Below are positions 1 through 9,717 of a stretch of DNA of 64,000 bases, piece after piece. This stretch comes from Acinetobacter beijerinckii CIP 110307 (GTDB lineage Bacteria > Pseudomonadota > Gammaproteobacteria > Pseudomonadales > Moraxellaceae): the NCBI RefSeq assembly GCF_000369005.1, contig NZ_KB849765.1:310001-374000 (forward strand). Direction: 5' to 3'. A program made the position numbers and the translations under genes. The notes beneath the pieces were generated by a model, which was given only the letters and a program-made list of their open reading frames with translations, did not search any database and had not been told where the DNA came from. Position 1 is the first letter of the stretch; each line of letters opens with the position of its first letter.

Positions 1-911
1 AAGTTTTTTGGATCAACTACAAATAAAGCATGTGTACCTGAAGCAAAAGCAGCAAATTTATCTAGCTTTTCATGTCCTGTAATCGTGCTAATGCGTATTA
101 AATTATCATTTTGATCTGTTATTTTAATTTTTTTATCTACGAAAGAATCCTTGTTTTGCTCAACGACCAATACGCCATCCTCACAACCAAAAGCAGCATA
201 TTGTTGAATTGATGCTGCCCCATGTAAACGATTACAAAGGTTGGTTAAAGTCTGCTCTTCGTGAAAATGATCGCCGTGCACATGATAGCTTTTCACAACA
301 CTTAATGTTTCTGATGCTTTAGACATATACGTACTTAACACGTACTCGCCACGCGGTTCAGCCACACCATGATGCTTTTTAGGTAAATTTTGAGTTGCAA
401 CACTTTGCTGTGCAATGGTTGCATCATCAAACACGTCAAATTTTGAACTATCAGCTTCGCTTCCATCATAAAACAATGCTGCCGTACCATTAAAACTACG
501 ATAATGCGCGGGGATTGCGCCTTTTAATTGATACGCCAATAAATAAGGTGCATTGCGTTGCAAGCTGCCATTTTTATTAAAAATTCCACCATCAGCAAAT
601 TGCACGATGCCTTCATTTCGACTCAGCATCACCGCATATCGTGATTGAGGGCTGCTATACATGGCAGAAGGAACATAATTCAACGCAGTAGTATTGATCG
701 TCTTTTGCTCTTTTAAATCATACACGGTGAGTAAAGGTCGTATCGTATCTGCATTGGCAATTGCCAAACGCCCTGCATCAGCTTCAATGGGTTGCTGCGG
801 TTTTGGCGACACAACTGATGATGAGTTTGAAGAATCTCCCCCTCCACATGCTGATAGCAACACGCTACTCATTAAAATCGTTAAGACATAACTTTGTTTT
901 AGACTTTTCAC
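1..911 (-). CDS. AztD-like zinc-binding beta-propeller lipoprotein (3' end outside window)
   Basis: The reading frame is open from a GTG at 911 to the window edge, so only the first ~303 residues are visible. AGAGG lies about 8 nt before the GTG. The N-terminus is a lipoprotein signal with lipobox LSAC (Cys22) followed by a GGG/Ser-rich linker. The rest shows the repeated layout of the periplasmic zinc metallochaperone AztD: HHGVAEP, then a His-rich loop YHVHGDHFHEE, then LHGAAS and FGCEDGVLV. AztD proteins hand zinc to an ABC-transporter binding protein. Here the protein would be tethered to a membrane facing the periplasm. A Zur-like operator lies 43 nt upstream. The family call comes from motif memory, not a search. 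Confidence 0.7.
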   Translation of the reverse strand, partial: MKSLKQSYVLTILMSSVLLSACGGGDSSNSSSVVSPKPQQPIEADAGRLAIANADTIRPLLTVYDLKEQKTINTTALNYVPSAMYSSPQSRYAVMLSRNEGIVQFADGGIFNKNGSLQRNAPYLLAYQLKGAIPAHYRSFNGTAALFYDGSEADSSKFDVFDDATIAQQSVATQNLPKKHHGVAEPRGEYVLSTYMSKASETLSVVKSYHVHGDHFHEEQTLTNLCNRLHGAASIQQYAAFGCEDGVLVVEQNKDSFVDKKIKITDQNDNLIRISTITGHEKLDKFAAFASGTHALFVVDPKN

Positions 912-953
912 CTTATTTGCCTCTATTGGACTGATTATCTACCTAGTTGTTAC

Positions 954-966
954 GTTATAACATAAC
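954..966. promoter_or_regulatory. Putative Zur box
   Basis: GTTATAACATAAC matches the gammaproteobacterial Zur core GTTATAnTATAAC at all specified positions but one. It lies inside a longer near-palindrome (TGTTACGTTATAACATAACA). It is 43 nt before the GTG start of the AztD-like lipoprotein, as expected for an operator overlapping the promoter. Confidence 0.5.
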
Positions 967-1039
967 ATATACAAATAATTAATCATTTTTTAAGCTTTCA
1001 TAAGTTGAGCCAATTTTTTAGAAGCAATCAGTAAATTAG

Positions 1040-1834
1040 TTAGACATATTTTTCGTTGAGATAACGCCAATAGCGTTTAGGTAAATATTGCACATGTAAT
1101 TTCACATTCTGACGTTCTTTAATGTTGATACTATTGAAATAATCTTTCCAAAGCTGATCGTATAATTCTTCTTGTGCATCTAATTCTAATTGGAAATTTT
1201 GACTGGCACCATTTTCGATATTACGGTCAATCTGATTGGCTTCTAAAGAAACCTCGTGAATGTCTTTCAAATCATAATACAGACCATATTTGCGTTGTTC
1301 GTCATAAATCAGCCAACGTTGATCTTGATAACGACGCTTAAAATGCGGCTGTATTAAAGGTAATACATTAAAATCTGGTCGAACTAAACTTAAAAATAAA
1401 CCATCTGTGGTTTTCTTAAACCGCACAAAAGCTTCCATACGATGCTTTTCGCGCCCGACCTTTTTCGTCCATTGTGAAATCGCTAAAACACTGGGATGAG
1501 AGTAATTTTTTTCGACTGAATGTTGATGTCTAAAGACATAGATACAATAATTGAATAAATGCTGATAGGCATCCAAAGACTCAGATAAATAGGCAAAATA
1601 AAATTGTCTCAAAGATGAATGCGACAATTTCTGCTGTAAGGCTGACCAGACACGACCTGCATGTTGCTCATGATTTGGAATCTCAACCACCGTGGCAAAT
1701 AAGCCATGCTGCGCGCCTTGGTTTAAACACAGTTGAACGTGGAATTCTTTAAATTGAAAAGCACGAAATACGCAGTTGAGCAAACCGACCATTGAACCAT
1801 CAAAGTAATAATAAACCACAGCATCACTGAGCAT
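1040..1834 (-). CDS. TIGR03915-type putative DNA metabolism protein (radical-SAM partner)
   Basis: 264 aa. The N-terminus (VVYYYFDGSMVGLLNCVF) is typical of the TIGR03915/DUF4130 family, which is encoded beside a dedicated radical SAM protein and in other bacteria is fused to a uracil-DNA-glycosylase-like domain. The family is predicted to act in DNA repair or modification, but the reaction is unknown. The gene starts 2 nt after the stop of the radical SAM gene, so the two are almost certainly co-translated. The C-terminal part is basic and aromatic (LPKRYWRYLNEKYV), compatible with nucleic-acid binding. No UDG gene is adjacent in this window. Confidence 0.8.
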   Translation of the reverse strand: MLSDAVVYYYFDGSMVGLLNCVFRAFQFKEFHVQLCLNQGAQHGLFATVVEIPNHEQHAGRVWSALQQKLSHSSLRQFYFAYLSESLDAYQHLFNYCIYVFRHQHSVEKNYSHPSVLAISQWTKKVGREKHRMEAFVRFKKTTDGLFLSLVRPDFNVLPLIQPHFKRRYQDQRWLIYDEQRKYGLYYDLKDIHEVSLEANQIDRNIENGASQNFQLELDAQEELYDQLWKDYFNSINIKERQNVKLHVQYLPKRYWRYLNEKYV

Positions 1835-1836
1835 AT

Positions 1837-3099
1837 TTAGAATCCTAAACTCAATTGTGGTGACAGTTGTTTTACGTACTTAGATGAACCCTGCGTTAAT
1901 ATCTGTTGCCGAATATCAAGCGTGGAAAGCTCTTTTTGAAACCGTGGACTATCTTCACAACGAATAAAGAACTTAGCACGTGAATACGCCACGCCTAATC
2001 GTTTCAGCAAATCAATATGCACTTTTCCAAAACGTCGTGCTTGTACGATTTTCTTGGCAGACTTCACCCCAATCCCCGGCACACGCAAAATCATTTGATA
2101 ATCCGCACGATTTAAATCCACTGGAAATTGTTCAGGATGACGCAATGCCCAGCTCAATTTTGGGTCAACATCTAAATCTAAATGTGGGTGTTTTTCATTG
2201 ACGATTTCGTTGACTTCAAAACCATAAAACCGCATCAACCAATCACTTTGATAAAGCCGATTTTCCCTTAATAATGGAGGCGCTGAACCGACTGCTGGTA
2301 AATAGTTATTTTCGGTGTTGATTGGTATATAACCTGAGAAATAGACACGTTTGAGTTTAAATTCTTTGTAATGTCGATCTGCCATCACCAGCACATCTTG
2401 ATCAGTTTCCTGATGTGCGCCCACCACCATTTGTGTGGTCTGCCCTGCGGGTACATATTTCGGCACATGCTTGATAATTTGACGTTCATCTTTAAGTTGA
2501 ATCAGTCGATCTCGTACTAAACCTAAATCCTTTTGTACTTCTTGATGTGATTTTTCAGGGGCAAACGCTTTTAATCCGACCTCAGTTGGCATTTCTAAAT
2601 TGATGCTCATCCGATCTGCATAAAGCCCTGCTTCGTGAATTAGCTCAGGCGATGCCCCAGGAATGGTTTTGAGATGAATATAGCCATTAAAATTTTCTTC
2701 TAGACGCAATTTTTTCACCACTTGCAGCATCCGCTCCATGGTGTGATCAGCAGATTTGAATATGCCTGAGCTAAGAAACAATCCCTCTATATAATTACGA
2801 CGATAGAAATTAATAGTGAGATCAACCACTTCCTGCACTGTAAACGCGGCCCGTTTGACATCATTGGAACGGCGTGACACGCAATAGGCACAGTCAAAAA
2901 TACAGACATTACTGAACAGAATTTTCAGTAATGAAACGCAGCGACCATCTTCTGTATAGCTATGGCAAATGCCTGAACGACTGGCATCACCTAGCCCCTT
3001 ATCTTTATTTTTACGATCACTACCACTAGAGGAACAGGACACATCATATTTAGCTGCATCCGCAAGAATTTGTAATTTTTCACGAATACGATCAGACAT
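1837..3099 (-). CDS. Putative DNA modification/repair radical SAM protein
   Basis: 420 aa from the ATG at 3099, chosen because TGAGGTG lies 6 nt upstream; a GTG at 3108 would add three residues. The radical SAM 4Fe-4S motif CX3CX2C is Cys66-IFD-Cys70-AY-Cys73, within NVCIFDCAYC. A helix-hairpin-helix DNA-binding element (VPGIGVKSAKK) lies around residues 335-365. This architecture defines the TIGR03916 family, linked by gene neighbourhood to uracil-DNA glycosylase-type proteins. The catalysed reaction is unknown. The downstream partner (1040-1834) follows after 2 nt. Confidence 0.85.
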   Translation of the reverse strand: MSDRIREKLQILADAAKYDVSCSSSGSDRKNKDKGLGDASRSGICHSYTEDGRCVSLLKILFSNVCIFDCAYCVSRRSNDVKRAAFTVQEVVDLTINFYRRNYIEGLFLSSGIFKSADHTMERMLQVVKKLRLEENFNGYIHLKTIPGASPELIHEAGLYADRMSINLEMPTEVGLKAFAPEKSHQEVQKDLGLVRDRLIQLKDERQIIKHVPKYVPAGQTTQMVVGAHQETDQDVLVMADRHYKEFKLKRVYFSGYIPINTENNYLPAVGSAPPLLRENRLYQSDWLMRFYGFEVNEIVNEKHPHLDLDVDPKLSWALRHPEQFPVDLNRADYQMILRVPGIGVKSAKKIVQARRFGKVHIDLLKRLGVAYSRAKFFIRCEDSPRFQKELSTLDIRQQILTQGSSKYVKQLSPQLSLGF

Positions 3100-3274
3100 A
3101 GCAAACACCTCAGTGACAACATCATTTCAAAGCTAACATTTCATGATTTGAAAATTAAGATTGATAAAGATGTTATGCGTCATGAGGTGACGTTTGAATG
3201 ATTGGATAAAGTCTTTTCGAGACAGGCGAAAATCCTTATACTCATTTTCAGTCCAAACTACTTAAATTATATTG

Positions 3275-3901
3275 ATGAGCTGTAATTACTTAGAAAAAAT
3301 TAAAAGTGCTATTGGATTTTCTCAAGAATTAGGACTAAAAAATCTTGTGCTAACACCTATAGAAGACCAGTACACAAACAAAGAAGAGCTAGAAAATTTA
3401 TTAAAAATTGTAAATGGTCATTTATTTGATTTCATTGAACAAAGATTCGCCGTGTATCCTTATTGGGGAGATATGTGCTTAGATTTGAATGCTCATGCAT
3501 TTATGTATTTACACGCTCTTGGCTACAATGTAGACATGGTATTTGGAAACGTCAATGTTAATAATTCACCTGAAGATGAATTCAACGTTACTAAAGAATC
3601 ATTAAAAGATGAATACATAAATAGAATAACTCAAGGCAACCAAGATTTACATGCGTGGGTGAATGTCGGTGGCGAGATCATTTTAGATTTTGCACTAATG
3701 CCGAGACTGATTAAGAATTACGATTATCCGCGTGAATTTGGAGATGTAATATGCTTTACGACAGATATCTTAGAAAAAAACTATAAATTGATTTACAAAC
3801 CAATATTAGTTGGTTCAGATTTTTTTGCGACTACAAATAGCTATAATCCACTAAAAGAATCCTTAAAATTAAAAGCAATTCTAAAATCACAATTTAGGTA
3901 A
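3275..3901 (+). CDS. Hypothetical protein with transglutaminase/papain-like fold
   Basis: 208 aa from the ATG at 3275; a TTG at 3272 is also in frame. I do not recognise a named family, but the order Cys68 (WGDMCLDLNAHAF), His126 (LHAWVNVGGE), Asp138 (IILDFA) is the Cys-His-Asp triad spacing of transglutaminase-like and arylamine-acetyltransferase-like enzymes. No signal peptide or membrane segment is visible. Base composition is clearly AT-richer than glyQ beside it, and AT-rich codons such as ATA, AGA and TTA are frequent, which suggests acquisition by transfer. It stands alone between the radical SAM gene and glyQ, in a spot that also gained a tautomerase and an OLD nuclease nearby. Function unknown. 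Confidence 0.6.
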   Translation: MSCNYLEKIKSAIGFSQELGLKNLVLTPIEDQYTNKEELENLLKIVNGHLFDFIEQRFAVYPYWGDMCLDLNAHAFMYLHALGYNVDMVFGNVNVNNSPEDEFNVTKESLKDEYINRITQGNQDLHAWVNVGGEIILDFALMPRLIKNYDYPREFGDVICFTTDILEKNYKLIYKPILVGSDFFATTNSYNPLKESLKLKAILKSQFR

Positions 3902-3971
3902 AGCCTTTGCCACTCACCATCAAAATCCTTATACTTAAGCACAATTTTTGTTTGATTCCAGTGGATGCACC

Positions 3972-4952
3972 ATGAGTCGTGCTATATCGCATATTGATAC
4001 ATTTCAGGGCTTAATTCTTGCCCTACAAAACTATTGGGCGGAGCAAGGCTGCGTCATATTACAACCATATGATATGGAAATGGGTGCAGGTACATTCCAC
4101 ACTGCAACTTTCTTACGCGCATTAGGTCCAGAAACTTGGAATGCGGCGTATGTTCAACCTTCACGTCGTCCGAAAGATGGTCGTTATGGTGAGAACCCAA
4201 ACCGCTTACAACACTACTATCAGTTTCAAGTGGTACTTAAGCCAAACCCAGACAATATCCAACAACTTTATCTTGATTCATTAAAAGCGATCGGCATCGA
4301 CACACTAACGCACGATATTCGTTTCGTAGAAGATAACTGGGAATCTCCAACACTTGGTGCTTGGGGCTTAGGTTGGGAAGTTTGGCTCAATGGTATGGAA
4401 GTGACTCAATTCACTTACTTCCAACAAGTCGGCGGTGTTGAGTGCTACCCTGTGACTGGCGAAATTACTTACGGTTTAGAACGTCTTGCGATGTATCTTC
4501 AAGGTGTAGACTCAGTTTACGATCTTGTTTGGACTAAAGGTCAATTCGGTACTGTGACATACGGCGATGTATTCCATCAAAATGAAGTTGAGCAATCGAC
4601 TTATAACTTTGAATATGCCAACGTTGAAAAAATGTTTGAATTATTCGATTTCTATGAAGCCGAAGCAACTCGCTTAATGGAAGCTGAGTTACCACTCCCT
4701 GCTTATGAGCAAGTGATTAAAGCATCGCATAGCTTTAACTTGTTGGATGCGCGTGGTGCGATTTCAGTGACTGAGCGTCAACGTTATATTTTACGTGTTC
4801 GTACATTGGCACGCTCTATTGCACAAAGTTATGTGGCTGCACGAGCGAAGCTCGGTTTCCCAATGGCAGAACCACATTTGCGTGATGAAGTATTGGCTCA
4901 ACTGAAAGCACAAGTTGAAGCAGAAGCAGCACAAAACAAAGCCAATGCATAA
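3972..4952 (+). CDS. glyQ: Glycine--tRNA ligase alpha subunit
   Basis: 326 aa. The alpha chain of the heterotetrameric bacterial GlyRS carries the class II catalytic core that activates glycine and charges tRNA-Gly. Motifs seen: [18 protein letters not shown] near the N-terminus, then [20 protein letters not shown]. The ATG at 3972 gives the family's usual start context; an upstream TTG at 3948 would add eight atypical residues. The beta subunit glyS follows at 5424, with an unrelated tautomerase gene between them. Confidence 0.97.
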   Translation: MSRAISHIDTFQGLILALQNYWAEQGCVILQPYDMEMGAGTFHTATFLRALGPETWNAAYVQPSRRPKDGRYGENPNRLQHYYQFQVVLKPNPDNIQQLYLDSLKAIGIDTLTHDIRFVEDNWESPTLGAWGLGWEVWLNGMEVTQFTYFQQVGGVECYPVTGEITYGLERLAMYLQGVDSVYDLVWTKGQFGTVTYGDVFHQNEVEQSTYNFEYANVEKMFELFDFYEAEATRLMEAELPLPAYEQVIKASHSFNLLDARGAISVTERQRYILRVRTLARSIAQSYVAARAKLGFPMAEPHLRDEVLAQLKAQVEAEAAQNKANA

Positions 4953-4982
4953 ATGGGAAAAAATCTGATTTAGGAAAATAAA

Positions 4983-5378
4983 ATGCCAAGTGTTGTGATT
5001 GAAGTAAGACGTGAATATTCAACTGAACAAGAAATAGCAATCATTGATGCTGTTCAGTCTGCTTTAGTCCAACATTTTCAAATTCCTGAAAAAGACAAAC
5101 ATATCCGTTTTTTCGCTCATTTACCGCATCGTTTTGCTTGTCCACCACATCAAGATCAACCTGAGTTTTATACTCAAATTAGTATTGATGCATTTGCTGG
5201 ACGTTCTGTGGATGCAAAGCGAAATCTTTATCAAGGAATTGTAAATAACCTTGAAGTGCTCGGCATTCCACCAAAATACGTGACAATTATTATTCGAGAT
5301 ATTCCCTTAGAAAATTGGGGTATCCGTGGCGGTCAAGCAGCGTGTGATGTTGCATTGGGATTTAAGGTAGATGTTTAG
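4983..5378 (+). CDS. Tautomerase family protein (YrdN/MSAD-like)
   Basis: 131 aa beginning Met-Pro, so Met removal would expose the catalytic Pro1 of the tautomerase superfamily. Length and the C-terminal signature (ENWGIRGGQAACDVALGF) fit the larger YrdN or malonate-semialdehyde-decarboxylase-like subgroup rather than the 60-residue 4-oxalocrotonate tautomerases. Substrate unknown. It sits 30 nt after glyQ and 45 nt before glyS, same strand, so it must be co-transcribed with the GlyRS genes unless internal promoters exist. This is an unusual position, because glyQ and glyS are normally adjacent. Confidence 0.85.
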   Translation: MPSVVIEVRREYSTEQEIAIIDAVQSALVQHFQIPEKDKHIRFFAHLPHRFACPPHQDQPEFYTQISIDAFAGRSVDAKRNLYQGIVNNLEVLGIPPKYVTIIIRDIPLENWGIRGGQAACDVALGFKVDV

Positions 5379-5423
5379 ATCATCTTGCTTATGACAGATA
5401 AATATTTTTAGAAGACATTTGAA

Positions 5424-7490
5424 ATGACACATACCGTACTATTTGAATTGGGCTGTGAAGAACTTCCACCCAAAAGCTTAAAAACTTTACGTGATGCTTT
5501 AAAAGCAGAAACGGAAAAAGGCTTAAAAGATGCAGGCTTAAATTTTGCCGCTATAGAAGCTTATGCTGCGCCACGTCGTTTGGCACTCAAAATTATTGAT
5601 ATTGATGCGGCTCAAGCAGACACACAAAAACGTTTTGATGGCCCTGCTGTTCAAGCCGCTTATGATGCAGAAGGCAAACCAACTAAAGCACTTGAAGGCT
5701 TTATGCGCGGTCAAGGTATTACGGTTGATCAACTTTCGACTTTTCAAGCGGGTAAAGTTGAAAAAGTTTGCTTCTTGAAAGATGTGAAAGGTCAAAGCCT
5801 TGATGCTTTACTGCCACAAATTTTACAAGCTGCATTGGATAACTTGCCAATTGCAAAACGTATGCGTTCAGCGGCAAGCCGTACTGAATTCGTACGTCCA
5901 GTAAAATGGGTGGTATTGCTGAAAGATGATCAGGTGGTTGAAGCAACTATTCAAGATCACAAAGCAGCTAATGTGACGTATGGTCACCGTTTCCATGCAC
6001 CTGAAGCTGTGACTTTGGCGCATGCAAATGACTACTTGGCAACGTTAGAAAAAGCATATGTGGTTGCGAATTTTGAAAAGCGTCAAGCAACCATTCAAGA
6101 TCAAGTGAAAAAGTTAGCTGATGAAGTCAATGCGACTGCGATTGTGCCAGCAAACTTACTTGATGAAGTGACTAGCTTGGTTGAATGGCCTGTTGCGTTA
6201 CGTGCGACTTTTGAAGAGCGTTATTTAGCAGTTCCTCAAGAAGCGTTGATTACCACCATGCAGGATAACCAGAAGTATTTCTGTTTGATCAATGCTGAAG
6301 GTAAATTACAGCCTTACTTCATTACCATTTCAAATATTGAGTCGAAAGATCCGATTCAAATTATTGAAGGAAATGAAAAAGTTGTACGCCCTCGTTTGTC
6401 AGATGCAGAATTCTTCTTCTTACAAGATCAAAAGCAACCGCTTGCATCTCGTAAAGAAAAACTTGCGAATATGGTATTCCAAGCACAATTAGGTACGCTT
6501 TGGAACAAATCAGAGCGTATTGCTAAATTAGCCGTTGCCTTGTCACCAATTACAGGTGCAAATGCAGCCGATGTTGAAAAAGCAGCACTACTTGCTAAGT
6601 GTGATTTGACTTCTGAACTTGTGGGTGAATTCCCTGAACTTCAAGGGATTGCAGGCACATATTATGCTCGCCTTGAAGGTGAGAATCATGAAGTTGCTGA
6701 AGCTTTAGGTGAGCAATACTTACCTAAGTTTGCGGGTGACGTACTACCACAAACCAAGACAGGTACCACGATTGCGCTTGCAGATCGTTTAGATACGCTT
6801 GTTGGTATTTTTGGTATTGGTCAAGCGCCTACAGGTTCTAAAGACCCATTTGCATTACGTCGTTCTGCAATCGGTATCTTACGTTTGATCATTGAAAATG
6901 AACTTGATGTGACGATTGAAGAACTGGTTAACTTTGCGCTTCAAGGTTATGGCGACGTGGTTAAAGATCATGATAAGACGCGTGCTGATGCCGTTGCGTT
7001 CCTTGAAGGTCGTTACCGTGCTAAATATGAAGATCAAGGCGTAGCGGTTGATGTGATTCAAGCCGTTCAAGCACTTGCTCCAAAATCTCCTCTTGATTTT
7101 GATAAGCGTGTGACTGCGGTCAATCATTTCCGCACCTTGCCAGAAGCGGCTGCATTGGCTGCGGCAAATAAGCGTGTTGCCAATATTCTTGCTAAAGAAG
7201 CGACACCAGAAGGTGCTGTAGTTGAAGCGAATCTAGTCGAAGCTGCTGAAAAAGCGCTTTATGCAGAACTTCAAGCACTCACGCCAGTGGTTCAGCCTTT
7301 ACTTGCTACACGTAACTACACAGAAGCATTATCTAAGCTTGCTGCTCTTCGCGCGCCGATTGATGCATTCTTTGAAGGTGTAATGGTCATGGCTGATGAT
7401 GCAGAGTTGAAAGCAAACCGTTTACGTTTATTGGCTCAGTTGCGTGATTTATTCACAGCGATTGCAGATGTAAGTGTATTGCAGGGTTAA
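5424..7490 (+). CDS. glyS: Glycine--tRNA ligase beta subunit
   Basis: 688 aa, the full family length. The N-terminus [16 protein letters not shown] and the region [15 protein letters not shown] are characteristic of GlyS. This subunit binds tRNA-Gly and carries the C-terminal DALR-type anticodon-binding region. It completes GlyRS with glyQ upstream. A clear intrinsic terminator follows at 7514-7549, so the unit ends here. Confidence 0.97.
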   Translation: MTHTVLFELGCEELPPKSLKTLRDALKAETEKGLKDAGLNFAAIEAYAAPRRLALKIIDIDAAQADTQKRFDGPAVQAAYDAEGKPTKALEGFMRGQGITVDQLSTFQAGKVEKVCFLKDVKGQSLDALLPQILQAALDNLPIAKRMRSAASRTEFVRPVKWVVLLKDDQVVEATIQDHKAANVTYGHRFHAPEAVTLAHANDYLATLEKAYVVANFEKRQATIQDQVKKLADEVNATAIVPANLLDEVTSLVEWPVALRATFEERYLAVPQEALITTMQDNQKYFCLINAEGKLQPYFITISNIESKDPIQIIEGNEKVVRPRLSDAEFFFLQDQKQPLASRKEKLANMVFQAQLGTLWNKSERIAKLAVALSPITGANAADVEKAALLAKCDLTSELVGEFPELQGIAGTYYARLEGENHEVAEALGEQYLPKFAGDVLPQTKTGTTIALADRLDTLVGIFGIGQAPTGSKDPFALRRSAIGILRLIIENELDVTIEELVNFALQGYGDVVKDHDKTRADAVAFLEGRYRAKYEDQGVAVDVIQAVQALAPKSPLDFDKRVTAVNHFRTLPEAAALAAANKRVANILAKEATPEGAVVEANLVEAAEKALYAELQALTPVVQPLLATRNYTEALSKLAALRAPIDAFFEGVMVMADDAELKANRLRLLAQLRDLFTAIADVSVLQG

Positions 7491-7513
7491 GTATTTAAAA
7501 TACTTGATCTTTA

Positions 7514-7549
7514 AAATAAACCCCGCTATATATTTAGTGGGGTTTATTT
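7514..7549 (+). terminator. Intrinsic terminator after glyS
   Basis: The inverted repeat AAATAAACCCC / GGGGTTTATTT (7514-7524 with 7539-7549) has a 14-nt AT-rich loop and a T-rich 3' arm. It separates the GlyRS unit from the OLD nuclease gene that starts 14 nt downstream. Confidence 0.8.
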
Positions 7550-7562
7550 ATTGGGCTCGTAA

Positions 7563-9563
7563 ATGAGATTAGTTAAAGTACAAGTACAAAATTATAGAAG
7601 TATTATTGATAGTGGTGAGTTTGATATAGAACAAATCAAAACCGTCTTTGTTGGTATTAATGAGGCTGGAAAAACAGCCCTTCTAAAAGCTATTAACCAT
7701 ATAAATCCTGGCAGTGATATTGAAAAAGTTAATATTCTAAGAGACTTTCCTCGCTCTAAGTATTCTGAATATGTACAGAATAAATCAACAGATGAAATCA
7801 ACAAAACTCCCTTAGTAAAAGGTTGGTTTAGCCTAGAGCAAAGTGATATAGATGAAATTGAAAAACTACCTTACTTTAATCACAATTCAATTGATTTAGA
7901 AAAATGTTTATACCTTAGAGATCAAAGGTATAGCCATTGTTTCCATGAGGTAACAGAATTTAAAAAAACTATATATGGTGATATAAGAAAATCTACTCTC
8001 AGACTCATAGATGCTTTAAGCTCGAACTCTTCAGCACAAGAAATAATTGGAGAGCTAAACAACTTCTTAGAAACAAATAAACATGACTTCTTAATACTAT
8101 CAGCTGAAAATTCAAAAAAATATATACAATTAGTTGAAAAAGCAGAAATTAAAATTGATGAAGATAATGAAAAAGAAATTCAAAGAATTGTTGATCTAAG
8201 GAATTTAGCTAGTAAAAATATATTCCATGATGAGCTAATAAATTTTTTAGCTAATAGACTCCCAAAATTCATTTATTTTAATAACTATATAAAGGTTAAA
8301 CCTCTCATACACTTACAACAATTAGCAGATCGACAAGATCAAAAAACAATTGATGATAAATATTACGATTATGGTAATTTATCTTTATTAAAATTTCTTG
8401 GCTATACCCCAAGAGAATTATCAAACTTAGGTATCGAAAATAATAGTACTGATACCGATACTTTTAGGGCTAAGCGTGATGAGCGTCAATATAAACTCAA
8501 TGCTTCTAGCATTAGACTCACAGATTCAATTAAAGAAATTTGGAATCCAAATAATTCAAAAGATGAAGCTTCACAACTTCGTGTTATAGCTGATGGACAA
8601 TATTTGAAAGTTGCTGTAATTGATCAGTTAGGAGCAGAAATCGAACTTGATCAACGCTCTGAAGGTTTTCAATGGATGGTTTCTTTTTTTATTGTTTTTG
8701 AATCTCAAGCTGACAGTGATTATAAAAATTGTATTCTTTTATTAGATGAACCAGCGACGAGCTTACATGCATTAAAGCAAAAAGAGTTTATAAGAACTAT
8801 TAGTAAGTTAGCTGAAAAAAATCAAACTATCTATACAACACATTCCCCTTTTATGATTTCCCAAGATGAGTTAGATTTAGTAAGAATTGTTGAACTGACC
8901 GATAGATCTACAGGTACATTAGTTAATAATAAGATCGTTTCTAATGATCCAGCAGCACTGTTTCCACTACAAGAAGCATTAGGGTACAACCTCGCTCAAA
9001 GTATGTTTACTGCAAAGAAAAATGTACTTTTAGAAGGTCTTACAGATTTATGGTACCTAGAAGGGATTAATTCATTATTTGATAAGAACCTTGATCCTAG
9101 CATTGCTTTATTACCTGTAGGAACTTCTGCAAAAATTTCTTACTATGCCTCTATGCTTAGCAACAATGACTTAAAAACTTTAGCCCTTCTAGACTCTGAT
9201 GTAGCTGGAGATAAAGCAGCAGAACAAGATACTGTTATCTACTCATTAGGTGCTAAAAATATACTTAGAACCAAAGAGTTTTTATCTGAAGAAATTAAAA
9301 ATTCAGAGATTGAAGATATTATTCGAGAAACTTTAGTCAATATTTTTAAGGATCAATATCAAATAGATATTTTAGACGAGGAAATAACGTCAGATAAACC
9401 AATCATTGATATTTTCAAAAAAGCTAAGAAAGATTTCTCAAAAGCTCAGTTGGCAAAAGCCTTTTTAAGTTGGGCAAAAAACCATTCCTCAGCAGATTTA
9501 TCAACTGCTGAGCAAGTAAATTGTAAACATCTAATTGACACTATTAATAAAAAGCTAAAATAG
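7563..9563 (+). CDS. OLD-family ATP-dependent nuclease (AAA ATPase + TOPRIM)
   Basis: 666 aa. The N-terminal half is an SMC/ABC-type ATPase: Walker A GINEAGKT (31-38), signature-like RSEGFQW (365-371), Walker B ILLLDEP (391-397) and switch His in THSPF (427). The C-terminal TOPRIM nuclease domain shows LLEGLTD with Glu491 and LLDSD with Asp544 and Asp546. This is the layout of overcoming-lysogenization-defect (OLD) nucleases, many of which are anti-phage proteins. No UvrD-like GajB helicase follows, so it is not a Gabija pair and looks like a stand-alone class 1 OLD. Composition is AT-rich compared with glyS. It is bounded by terminators on both sides, like a single-gene cargo insert. Confidence 0.88.
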   Translation: MRLVKVQVQNYRSIIDSGEFDIEQIKTVFVGINEAGKTALLKAINHINPGSDIEKVNILRDFPRSKYSEYVQNKSTDEINKTPLVKGWFSLEQSDIDEIEKLPYFNHNSIDLEKCLYLRDQRYSHCFHEVTEFKKTIYGDIRKSTLRLIDALSSNSSAQEIIGELNNFLETNKHDFLILSAENSKKYIQLVEKAEIKIDEDNEKEIQRIVDLRNLASKNIFHDELINFLANRLPKFIYFNNYIKVKPLIHLQQLADRQDQKTIDDKYYDYGNLSLLKFLGYTPRELSNLGIENNSTDTDTFRAKRDERQYKLNASSIRLTDSIKEIWNPNNSKDEASQLRVIADGQYLKVAVIDQLGAEIELDQRSEGFQWMVSFFIVFESQADSDYKNCILLLDEPATSLHALKQKEFIRTISKLAEKNQTIYTTHSPFMISQDELDLVRIVELTDRSTGTLVNNKIVSNDPAALFPLQEALGYNLAQSMFTAKKNVLLEGLTDLWYLEGINSLFDKNLDPSIALLPVGTSAKISYYASMLSNNDLKTLALLDSDVAGDKAAEQDTVIYSLGAKNILRTKEFLSEEIKNSEIEDIIRETLVNIFKDQYQIDILDEEITSDKPIIDIFKKAKKDFSKAQLAKAFLSWAKNHSSADLSTAEQVNCKHLIDTINKKLK

Positions 9564-9569
9564 TAATAG

Positions 9570-9592
9570 GGCTCCTGATATCAGGAGCCTTT
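9570..9592 (+). terminator. Perfect 20-nt palindrome terminator after OLD gene
   Basis: GGCTCCTGATATCAGGAGCC (9570-9589) is a perfect palindrome starting 6 nt after the OLD stop codon, followed by a short TTT. It probably acts as a terminator or RNA 3'-end stabiliser. Confidence 0.65.
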
Positions 9593-9717
9593 GCATAACT
9601 ATAATTTAACAGGACTTAACAGAACTGTATCAATTTCACATCACCTACATTCTTTTCTTGAACTTGGCGATAAGCTATAAAACTTGAATTGCAGCAATAT
9701 TGCCAAAAGGATAAAAG

